Source: Ananas comosus
Lineage: Eukaryota > Streptophyta > Magnoliopsida > Poales > Bromeliaceae
Reading direction: 5' to 3'
Assembly (NCBI RefSeq): GCF_001540865.1
Contig: NC_033621.1
Location: 4,189,721 to 4,253,720, forward strand
DNA length: 64,000 bases
Part shown: positions 22,230 to 31,872 of the stretch, in pieces
How positions within the stretch are numbered: the first letter of the stretch is position 1
How the letters are laid out: each line of letters opens with the position of its first letter
The notes under the pieces: generated by a model
Told to the model about the DNA's origin: nothing
The model's input: the letters and a program-made list of their open reading frames with translations, nothing else
Database searches by the model: none
Made by a program: the position numbers and the translations under genes

Positions 22230-22690
22230 ACCAAGTCTTGATGGTTCCCAAACCAAAGTATAACGGTTCAACCCAAACCAAGTCTTGATGGGTCTCGAAT
22301 CAAAGCATAACGGTTCAACCCAAATCAAACTCAATGCGACCAAATGAACTTAAGGCCGCCCAACTCAAACCAAGTCTTGATGGGTCCCGAACCAAAGGAT
22401 AACGGTTCAACCCAAACCAAGTCTTGATAGGTCTTGAACCAAAGCATAACGGTTCAATCCAAACTGAATCCAAAGCGACCAAATGAACTTAAGGTCGCCC
22501 AACTCAAACCAAGTCTTGATGGGTCCCGAACCAAAGCATAACGGTTCAACCCAAACCAAGTTTTGATGGATCTCAAACCAAAGCATAACGGTTCAACCCA
22601 AACCAAATCCAAAGCGACCAAACAAACGTAAGGTCGCCAAACTCAAACCAAGTTCTGATGGGTCCCGAACCAAAATATAATGGTTCATCC
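22230..22690. repeat. Tandem array 2, 139-bp higher-order period
   Basis: GCGACCAAA recurs at 22336, 22475 and 22614 (139 bp). Within each unit, CAAACCAAGTCTTGATGGGT and AAAGCATAACGGTTCAACCC repeat twice, giving a composite of about 48-bp subunits. Confidence 0.8.
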
Positions 22691-22694
22691 CAAA

Positions 22695-22860
22695 TCAAAT
22701 ACAAGAGGTTCAAGCCAACCCAAAATCAAAGTCCACAAATAAATCCCAAAATCAAAGTTCACAAATAAATCCCAAAACCCAAAGTCTACAAATAGGATCC
22801 CATAACCTAAAGTCCACAAATAGAACCCAAAACCTAAAGTCCACAAATAAAACCCCGAAA
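22695..22860. repeat. Tandem array 3, about 27-bp period
   Basis: Variants of CAAAGTCCACAAATAAATCC, five to six copies. Confidence 0.75.
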
Positions 22861-22879
22861 TCCAAAATCTCTCAAATCT

Positions 22880-23450
22880 AACCGACCGTAAAGTCGCTAA
22901 ACTAAACAACTAAATCCAAACGACCGTAAAGTCGTTAAACTAAACAACACACATTCAAACGACCAAAATGTCATTAAACTAAACCCAAATTCAAACGACC
23001 GAAACGTCGTTAAATTAATTCAAATGACCGAAAAGTCGCTAAACTAAACCCAAATCCAAACGACCGAAAAGTCGCTAAACTAAACCCAAATCCAAACGAC
23101 CGAAAAGTCGCTAAACTAAACCCAAATTCAAACGACCGAAACGTCGCTAAACTAAACCCATATTCAAACGACCGAAACGTCGCTAAACTAAACCCAAATT
23201 CAAACGACCGAAACGTCGCTAAACTAAACCCAAATTTAAACGACCGAAACGTCGTTAAACTAAACCCAAATTTAAACGACCAAAACATCGTTAAACTAAA
23301 CCCAAATTCAAACGACCGAAACGTCGCTAAACTAAACCCAAATTCAAACGACTGCAAAGTCGTTAAACTAAACAATCAAATTCAAACGACCGTAAAGTCA
23401 TTAAACTAAACCCAAAATCAACGACCGTAAAGTCGTTAAACTAAATCCAA
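22880..23450. repeat. Tandem array 4, 36-bp period
   Basis: AACGACCGAAACGTCG then CTAAACTAAACCCAAAT repeats about 16 times. Because 36 is a multiple of three, one minus-strand frame stays open as a 12-residue repeat; that is an artefact of the repeat, not a protein gene. Each unit contains a short palindrome around CGACCGAAACGTCG. Confidence 0.9.
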
Positions 23451-23460
23451 ATTCATCATG

Positions 23461-24340
23461 AACCTTTTTCTACTCTAGCACATATACCTAGAGTAGAAGA
23501 TTAAATGTCGACTACCCCTAATACATATACTTAGGGCTAAGTCAATCGCCTTAGCACATATAACTAAGGCAAAACATCTCTAAATCGATAGAGTTCTAAG
23601 TCATATACTTAGAATTCAGTCAAATGATATCAAGTTTATTCGAACTCTAACATATATACTTAGAGTTCATCGGACTAACCTTAACACATATACTTAGGGT
23701 CTAGTCAGCCTTTTGCTCTAGCACATATACCTAGAGTAGAAGTCAAACCATGGTCGGCTAACCCTAAGACATATACTTAGGGTCTAGTCAGCCTTTCGCT
23801 CTAGCACATATAGCTCAAGTAGAAGTCAAACCATGTTCGACTAGTCCTAACCCATATACTTAGGGTTTAGTCAGCCTTTTGCCCTAGCACATCTGCCTAG
23901 AGTGAATCCATACCCGGTCGAGTTCTAACACATATACTTACAACTCATACAAATCAAATCCGACTGCTCCTAATACATATACTTAGGGCTTAGTCAAATC
24001 TTCACTCTAGCACATATAACTAGAGTGAAAATAAATCAAACTCGGCTAATCCTGATACATACACTCAGGAATTAGCCACTCTCGAGTAATATCAAATTCG
24101 ACCCATCTCAATACATATACTTGAGGTCTCACATCTGCACCCTAGAATATACAACCAAGGTGAATATAATCGGACTCTAAGACATATACTTAGAGCCAAT
24201 TAGACTCTAATACGTAGAGTTTAATATCGACTAGGTCTTAACACATATACTTAGGATCTAGTTCGACCCACCTCAATACATATACTTCTAGTCACATCTC
24301 CACCTTGGGATATACAACCAAGGTGAACCCGACCGCCATG
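23461..24340. repeat. Array 5: about 20 hairpins, constant loop, changing stems
   Basis: Units of about 40 bp each contain an inverted repeat around the loop (C/T)ACATATA(C/A). Perfect examples: TACTCTAG/CTAGAGTA at 23471, GCCTTAG/CTAAGGC near 23548, GAACTCTAA/TTAGAGTTC at 23642, TTCACTCTAG/CTAGAGTGAA at 24001. The loop is conserved while the stem sequence differs from unit to unit and still pairs. No spacers or reading frame. Function unknown. Confidence 0.85.
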
Positions 24341-24625
24341 TCATCAAAACTTCAATCGACCACCGATTCGCTAAATTGAAATATTCATGTACAGTGGGGG
24401 TATGCCCCTGCTTAAGCCATATACACGACAAATCATATTAATAAAGTTTTATTTGCCTATTTTGTCTCTTTTATTATCAGCATTTATATTTGGTCTCTTA
24501 ATCGAGGGTTCCTTAACACTAAAATTGTGGGATAATTAACAGCAGATTCTTGAGTCTGTTGGAAGCCATGAACCTATAATTCTAATTTTAAAATAAAATA
24601 TAAACAAATTTTATCTCTACCATGA
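24341..24625. other. Unassigned junction between arrays and second chromovirus
   Basis: Contains ACAGTGGGGGTATGCCCCTG at 24400, which resembles a polypurine tract but has no LTR partner. Otherwise AT-rich. Neither the CACTA right end nor the 5' LTR of the next element is here. Confidence 0.4.
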
Positions 24626-24751
24626 ATGACCACTCGCCCTAGAAACACCCTACGGCGGGGCCGGTTCGTTTGCGGTAGACAGTCACAACAGGCCCCGAGC
24701 GGACACATGTATGCGGCACAGACTGAGGAGGCGGCAACAGCCGAGAATGTG

Positions 24752-27700
24752 GTAGTAGGTATCATTTTATTATATGGTATTCGAGTTCGAGCATTATTTG
24801 ATACCGGTGCATCGCATTCATTCATAAATCGGCTGTTTGCCGAGTTACAGGGCATTCCACTTGTTTCTTCGCTACATCCGGGACGTGTTGTCATTCCGGA
24901 CCACTCCTTGGACATTAGGAAGTTTGCCCCAGTTGCCCTATTCGAGTAGGAGATTGGAACATACCTGTGGATTTACTCGCATTGCACAAACTTGGAGAGT
25001 TTGATATAGTCTTGGGCATGGATTGGTTGACCAAGTATTTCGCCACTATCAATTGTAAGAATCGAACGGTGACTTTTAGAGAGCCGGGGCAGGAGGAGGT
25101 TGTATACCGAGGATGCCAGAGTTCGCTTTTTGTAATGACAATTAGCTCCTTTCGAGCTAGGCAGTTGATCAGCAGGGGTTACATAGCCTATTTGGCTAGT
25201 GTAGTGTTGAGGGGTGACGCCGACACCCCTAGGATTGAGGATATCCCAGTAGTACGGGAGTTTGGAGGTATGTTTCCAGCGGAGCTACCAGGCATGCCAC
25301 CTGATAGGGAGATTGAGTTTGTGGTAGATCTCGTCCCTGGAACTACCCCGATCTAAACGGCACCCTATAGGATGGCACTAGCGGAGTTGAAGGACTTGAG
25401 GGCACAGTTGCAAGATCTTTTGGATAAGGATTTTGTGCGACCGAGTGTGTCACCTTAGGGAGCACCAGTTATATTTGTCAAGAAGAAGGAAGGATCACTT
25501 CGCTTGTGTGTGGACTATCGTGAACTTAATAAAGTCACGATTAAGAACAAGTATCCGTTGCCGAGGATCGATGATCTCTTTGATCAGCTCCAGGGATCTA
25601 GTATGTACTACAAGATTGACTTACAGTCGGGATACCACCAGTTAAAAATCAAGCCTGAGAATGTGTCGAAGACGGCTTTTAGAACAAGGTATGGACATTA
25701 CGAGTTTACTGTTATGCCGTTTGGGCTTACTGATGCCCCGACAGCTTTTATAGATCTAATGAACAGTGTTTTTAAGCCTTACCTAGACAGAATCGTCGTG
25801 ATGTTCATCGACGATATTTTGGTCTATTCTCGAAGTGATGCGGATCATGATGAACATTTGAGGCTAGTACTTCAAGTGCTTCGGAAAAAGAAGCTCTATG
25901 CTAAACTGAAAAATTGTGAGTTTTGGCTTAGAGAGGTAGCGTTTTTGGGCCATTTGATTTTTGGATCGGGTATAGCGGTGGATCCGAGAAAAATTGAAGC
26001 TATCAAGGATTGGCCTAGGACGAGTGTCACAGAGATTCGAAGCTTTCTTGGATTGGCCGGCTACTACTGAAGATTCGTCGAGGGATTTGTTAAGTTGTCT
26101 ACGCCCCTCACGAGGCTCACGCATAAGGGCACCAAGTTTATTTGGAATGATGCGTATGAAAGGAGCTTCCAAGAGTTGAAGCAAAGATTGACGACAGCCC
26201 CGATTCTAACCTTGCCAGTTGCTGGAGTAGGGTATGTGATTTACAACGATGCCTCTTTTAATGGATTGGGTTGTGTTTTGATGCAGGACGGCAAGGTGAT
26301 CGCGTATGCTTCTTGCCAATTAAAGGATTATGAAAGAAATTACCCTACTCACAATCTCGAGTTGGCGGCTGTGGTCTTTGCATTGAAGCTATGGCGCCAT
26401 TACCTTGACGGCGAGCGGTGTGAAGTATATACGGATCACAAGAGTTTAAAGTATTTATACACTCAGAAGGAGCTGAACTTGAGGCAACACAGATGGTTGG
26501 AGTTCCTCAAGGATTATGATTTGACGATTCTTTACCATCCGGGCAAGGCTAACGTGGTGGCGAATGCGCTAAGTCGAAAATCGACTGAAAACTTAACGAT
26601 GCTTGTAGTCACTCAACTGCCGTTGATCGAGCAAATGAAGCGGTTTGAGTTGGAGGTGGTGGCTCCTGATACACCATTGAGGTTGATGACTTTGATAGTG
26701 CAACCTACACTTTTGAAAAAGATTAAAGAAAAGCAAATTCACGATGTGGAGTTGCAAAGGATTAGAGCTCGAATGCTTAGTGGTTACACCGGTGATTTCA
26801 CCGTGGATGATCTTGGACTGATGCGTTTTTGCGGACGGATTTGTGTACCGGCGGAACCGGCACTTAAAGAGGATATACTTCAAGAAGCACATCGAGCACC
26901 CTATGCTATACATCCGAGAGGTACCAAGATGTACAAGGACTTAAAGTTGCTTTATTGATGGCCCGGGATGAAAAAAGACGTTGGCGAGTTCGTTGCTAGA
27001 TGCCTAACTTGCCAACAGGTGAAAGCTGAGCACCGAGTCCCCACGAAAAAATTACAGAGCTTATCGATTCCAGTATGGAAGTGAAAAAAGATCACCATGG
27101 ACTTCGTGATGGGTTTGCCTCGCTCACAGGTCGGGTATGATGCTATTTGGGTGATCGTGGATAGGTTGACGAAATCAGCTCATTTCTTATCTATTCACAC
27201 TACTTGGACTGGTGAGAGACTCGCACAGGTATATCTTGATGAGATTGTGCGTTGCACGGGATACCTACTTCTATAGTATCGGATCGAGATTTTCGTTTTG
27301 TATCTCACTTTTGGAGAAGTTTACAGGATGCCTTGGGCACTCGCTTAGATTTCAGCACTGCTTTCCACCCCCAGAGTGACGGGCAGTCAGAGCGCACTAT
27401 ACAGACTCTTGAGGATATGCTTCGAGCCTGCGTGATAGACTTCCAGAGAGGATGGTCGCAGCATCTACGAATGGCAGAGTTTGCTTATAATAATAGTTAT
27501 CAAGCAAGTATCAAGATAGCACCTTTCGAGGCACTCTATAGACGGAAGTGTAGGTCGCCACTCCATTGGAGTGAAGTTGGCGAGAGATTGACTTTAGGCC
27601 CCGATGTGCTCCAGGAAGCAGAAGACAAGGTTCGTATTGCTCCGGAGCGATTGTTGACAGCCCAGAGTAGGCAAAAGAGTTATGCTGACAAGCGTCGACG

Positions 27701-28145
27701 AGACTTGTAGTTTCAGGCGGGAGATCATGTTTTCTTGAAAGTCTCGTCGACCAAAGGGATTAGAAGATTTGGGATCCGGGGTAAATTGAGCCCCTGATTC
27801 ATTTGACCGTATGAGGTTTTGGAGCGTGTAGGCCCGGTAGTGTATAGACTTGCTCTACCGCCGAACCTATCGGGCGTACAAAATATTTTTCATGTATCAG
27901 TCCTTCGGAAGAACATCCACGATTCAGCTCAGGTGTTGGACGCTACGCCGTTGTAGTTGAGGGTTGATTTGAGCTTCGAGGAGCAACCTGTGAGAATTTT
28001 GGCTAGCGAGGTAAAGAAGCTACGGAACCGTGATATTCCGTATGTGAAGGTGCTTTTGAGCAACCATGATACACGTGAGGCCACGTGGGAGTTGTAGAGC
28101 GCACTGTAGGAGCGCTATCCCCATCTTTTTCAGATGGAGTCTTGA
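24752..28145 (+). pseudogene. pol of the second chromovirus, broken by point stops
   Basis: Protease motif LFDTGASHSF near 24797 is intact. Reverse transcriptase runs about 25370-26070 with [10 protein letters not shown] and catalytic FIDDILVYS near 25805. RNase H follows ([12 protein letters not shown] near 26240, then YTDHKSLKY). Integrase has CLTCQQVKAEH near 27001 and a core that holds VSDRDFRF near 27280. The end near 28060 is chromodomain-like. Stops at 25456, 26068, 26956, 27082, 27708, 27795 and 27954 fall where relatives have W, R or Q, each explained by one C-to-T or G-to-A change. Frame is mostly preserved, so decay is by substitution, not by deletion. Confidence 0.88.
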
Positions 28146-28187
28146 AGTATTCTTTGTTTTTGAGTTTTGCGGACGAAACTCCTTTTT

Positions 28188-28199
28188 AGAAGGGGTAAA
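28188..28199 (+). other. Polypurine tract of the second chromovirus
   Basis: AGAAGGGGTAAA immediately precedes TGTAACGCAC, the LTR start. Confidence 0.8.
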
Positions 28200-30750
28200 T
28201 GTAACGCACTAAACTTTTGCAAATTGTGAGGTTCGAGTGGTTGATCTGTGTTCTGAGTTTTTCCAAATATTCTGGAGGGCTGTTGACAGTGTTCCGTCCT
28301 ATGGCTCGTATCCCGAGAATTGAGGTATTTAAAGTAGCGCTAAAGTCACCAAAGAGAAGGACTTAGGCTGCTCTCAAGTTGCCTTCTGCAGGATTGTGTA
28401 TTGATACAGCCTTGATGGTTGTACCGGAATACATGTTGTACCGGTACAAGTTAATGATTGTACCGGTACAGAAGGCTGTATTCAGCAAACCCGAGCCTCG
28501 GGTTTGCGCGAACAGGATTTTGTACCGATACACTTTTCCGTGTACCGGTACACAGTGCAGTTTCGCAGATTACTTTTTCTTAGGGGTGTTTTTGCTATTG
28601 TAGCAACTCTATATTAGCCCCCACGCTCCTTGCTGAGTTTTCTAAGCTTAGAACAGCAGAGAAAAAGGTAGGGGACCTCCTCTCTTCCCCTTTTTGGATT
28701 TTACTTCTATTTTTTTTGGATTTTGGTGGTTTAATCTCTCTTTTTCGCTTCTTGGTGGCATTTTCACCATTGTTGAAGGCTTGGAGCTTGGTGAGGAGCT
28801 TGTTTGAGAGGAGATCTTCAACCCTAGTTGGTTTGGAGCCTGGTTTGGAGCTTCTTAAGAGGTTAGAAACTTATTTTTTTCTTTTGATCCATGATTTAAT
28901 AAATTTAATGAGATGAAACCCGAGAAAATGGAAACTTAGGGTTTATTTTGCATTTTGGATTTAGGGCTTTTAGAGTTTGATCTCTTGGATTAGAACCTTC
29001 CTCTAGGTTGAATTGGAAGGGTTCTAGCTCCCGTTTGGAGTCCGAGAGAGATTATCACCATCTTAGGTGAGTTTTTGCCCCTTTGCTTGAGATGCTTATT
29101 GATCGATCTTTCGGTTGTTCGTTTCGATTTTGTAACTCCTTTAGCTTAACCCTTAGGGTGCTAGGAGTGTCGATTGAACCATCGTCGGTGCAACGGAAGG
29201 TCGAGTGGAGCTCTAGGTGGGTTTGGCCTCATCAAAATGGGATAAAATTTCCTCTATGGTGGTTTTACTAATCGTAAAGTGAAATTTCATGCATATTTAT
29301 GTTAGATGCATTATTTGTAAATTTTAGAATGCTTAGAATGCATATATTATATACAATATATATTTGGACCCCTATGTAGTAGAGGGTTTTCAGGTTGGGC
29401 TTATGCATGTGACTAGCATTCTAAATGTGACTCGAGATCATGTTTCATATAGTGAAAATAATAAGTGTAATGTACTATTCGATATAATCCTCATGTTGGA
29501 CATAAGAACAAGTAAAATGCCATAAAGAGGCATTATATTAGAATGATATGTGAATTAGTGAGCTAATGTCATAAAGCGACATTGAGCTTGGGTTCTTTGT
29601 GAACCTAGTAAATAATGCCATCAAGAGGCATGGAATTTCGAATAAGCTTGGGTATAGCCACGTGCTAGTGTCATAAAGAGGTACTAGACTTAGTGAATGT
29701 TGGAACTTCACATTGAGACATGATGATCGGGATTTGAGACGATGACTACGCTTGCTTGCCATTTGTGCTCATTCGGACATGCTTGTGAGGGTCGCTCCCT
29801 ACAAGCCGGCACTCCGGAGTTAACCTATGCGACTTATGCTCGCTCGTGCGGTACTGAGGAGCCTACGGGGCCGAGTGGGATAGACTCATTCCTCAAGGGA
29901 GAATGTTGGGGCTACCACGGCACTTAGGCGGCATAAGTCGAACTACACTTATGTAGATCCTAGATTGAGATTGGATAATGACATTGATCCGGTATTTGAC
30001 AATCACTACTAGATAGATTTCAGTAGTTAGATACTTGGACATGCTTGTAGCATAGTTGTGGATATTTGGATATATAGTATACTTGTTAGTATCGCTCCTT
30101 GCATAATAGCATACTTGTTGCCATAATAGATCATACAAGCTATGTACTAGACATACTTCACCATGATAGAATAGATGTACATCATGTTATCTTGCAACAT
30201 AGTAGTTTAGCATTTTGTACATACTTTCATATCAGCAGTTTATTATTGTTCTTTATCATGTCTACCTTATTTTGGGCCTAGTGGTGCATTTTGCTAAAGT
30301 CAGTAATTGCCTACTGGGAACTATAAATTATAGTTCTTACGCCTCCTGTTTTATGTTTTCTTTCAGAACCTTCCACGCCGGGAGAGGCTAGGGACCGCGG
30401 AAAGAGTGTCGCCTCGAGCTAGCTAGCTTTAGCGAGGGACTTGTCGATAGGTGGTCTATCTCTCGTTGATTTTATTTTGGAGAGGTTGAGAGTTGTATCT
30501 GTGTATAGAGACCACCTTTTTTTTTGGATCTTAAGATGGATGTTGTATCACATTATGTTTTATCTCAGTTGATCAGTTCTCTTTCATCTATTCTTGTTGA
30601 TAGATTTAGTTGTATACTCACTCTGATATCTCTAGACACTTGTATATTTTTATTATTATATCGCTGTGTTGTAGACGTCTTATATGTGCAGGCATATGGC
30701 GGATCTGGACACGCGCCGGGCGGGCCTCCGCCGACTCCCGGGGCGTGACA
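28200..30750 (+). repeat. 3' LTR of the second chromovirus
   Basis: TGTAACGCAC to GGGGCGTGACA, 2551 bp. It holds a TGTACCGGTACA palindrome cluster (28428-28553) and, at 29517-29690, four short hairpins with the loop ATAAAGA and varying stems. Short open frames inside are not conserved genes. Confidence 0.85.
28428..28553. promoter_or_regulatory. TGTACCGGTACA palindrome cluster in the second LTR family
   Basis: Exact copies at 28435, 28459 and 28541 (12 bp each, some with one change in flanks) and a variant at 28521. The rest of this LTR does not align with the LTRs at 6927 and 14233, yet the same palindrome is clustered at a similar distance from the LTR start. Confidence 0.5.
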
Positions 30751-31342
30751 AGTTAGCTGTGTTGACAGAGGTGATCAGGCAGTAGGGTGCGCTATCGCAT
30801 AGAGTGTGCAACATAGTCACTCAGCAGCTGAATGCAGCACCTAGAGCGTCAGTGCCGTAGCCGCCACCTTCGGTTACCCTAGTGGGTGCTCCAGCCGAAG
30901 TTGCGCCCCTACCAGCGGCAGCACTAGCCACACCCAGACCTAGTGGAGAGACTTCGCGTTCAAGCGGGCAGTTGACGGAGGCGGAGTAGAAGCAGATCAC
31001 AGAGAGGTTGGCACATTTTTGCAAATTTGATTCACCCCGATTCGACAGTAGCAGCACCAAGTCATTGGTTGTGAAGGCATGGGTTTACACAATGGAGAAG
31101 TTATTTGAGAACCTCTTCATGTCAGAGCGCGAGCAATTCCATTTAGCAATGTATTGTTTGGCAGGTGATGTGCATGCATGGTAGAGGAGGATACGGGATG
31201 ATAGATCGTTGGATTCATTGCAGATGAGATGGAGCGAGTTTCAAGGTATTCTGTACGGGTCCTATTTCCCAAATAGCATAAAGGAGAAACTCGAGAGGGA
31301 TCGAAAAAACCTATAGTAGAAAGATTGGTCAGTACAGGAAAA
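30751..31342 (+). pseudogene. gag fragment of the split Ty3 host element
   Basis: Reads as chromovirus gag in one frame with several stops: a proline/alanine-rich start, GQLTEAE, FDSSSTKSLVVKAWVYTMEK, LAMYCLAGDVHAW and ILYGSYFPNSIKEKLERD. It aligns with 9278-9830 of the first chromovirus. It starts directly after the 3' LTR at 30750 and ends where the right inverted arm begins. With 20991-21502 it forms one interrupted source element. Confidence 0.75.
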
Positions 31343-31545
31343 TAGTGCAATGTTTTAGTAAATAGTGCGATATTGCATTGCTTGCCATATTTTTTTCTCT
31401 CACTACCACCATCACTTTGCCGCCATGGCCACCCTCACACTTCTGTTCATGCATCTACTTTAGGAGCATTCTCAAAGTACTTTTTAGAAGTCAAAACGTT
31501 GATTTGTTTTTCCACCAAAGGACGTGAAGTAGCATCAAACATGAA
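31343..31545 (-). repeat. Right inverted arm of the 20.7-31.5 kb complex
   Basis: The reverse complement aligns in order with 20735-20930 (see that entry). It begins AATAGTGCAATG and contains a second GCGATATTGCATTGC close by. Confidence 0.5.
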
Positions 31546-31872
31546 AGAAAGTGTTGAATATAAAATGTAAAATATAATATCCTCATGTAGCTTAAGTATT
31601 TGAAGAATTATAATTGTTTCATATTATTTAACTAGATAATATAGAAAATTTTTATTTTGGCTCGTAATGTAATTGTTTCGATTCAATAATTTTGGTTCTC
31701 ATGGGGTGCCCATGCCATCAGCCTAACTAATTTATATTATTCTTTATTCAATGAAGTGCTTGATCTTCCGGCCTGGTGCTTCTACAGTTAGAAAAGTTAC
31801 AAAATTTATCAGAATTATGGACCATATTAAATTAGCGATCCAAACTTGTCGACATTTTAATTTCACTATTCA
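31546..31872. repeat. Segmental duplication copy A, second block
   Basis: AAGTGTTGAATATAAAATGTA and TTGAAGAATTATAATTGTTTCA match 53650-53740 of copy B. In copy B this follows the LINE block after about 400 bp, while in copy A more than 11 kb of nested elements lies between. Confidence 0.65.

Larger units (their letters stand above)
24626..30750 (+). mobile_element. Second Ty3/gypsy chromovirus, 5'-truncated
   Basis: Protease, reverse transcriptase, RNase H, integrase and a chromodomain-like tail are followed by a polypurine tract and a 2551-bp 3' LTR. The 5' LTR, primer site and nearly all of gag are absent. Coding similarity to the element at 6927 is clear, but the LTR is a different family. 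The LTR is followed by the gag fragment of another element, not by a primer site, so this copy lies nested in a Ty3 host. Confidence 0.88.

Noticed and set aside
23010..23375. 121-codon minus-strand frame with a 12-residue repeat (FGFSLATFRSFE)
   Set aside because: It is the translation of a 36-bp tandem repeat; the period divides by three, so the frame stays open by chance. No start context or unique sequence.
23516..23776. Interstitial telomere repeats (CCCTAA and TTAGGG)
   Set aside because: The words appear only as arms of single hairpins, never in tandem.
23461..24340. CRISPR-like array
   Set aside because: Regular spacing suggested it, but the conserved part is a loop inside palindromes, there are no unique spacers between identical repeats, and the DNA is eukaryotic.
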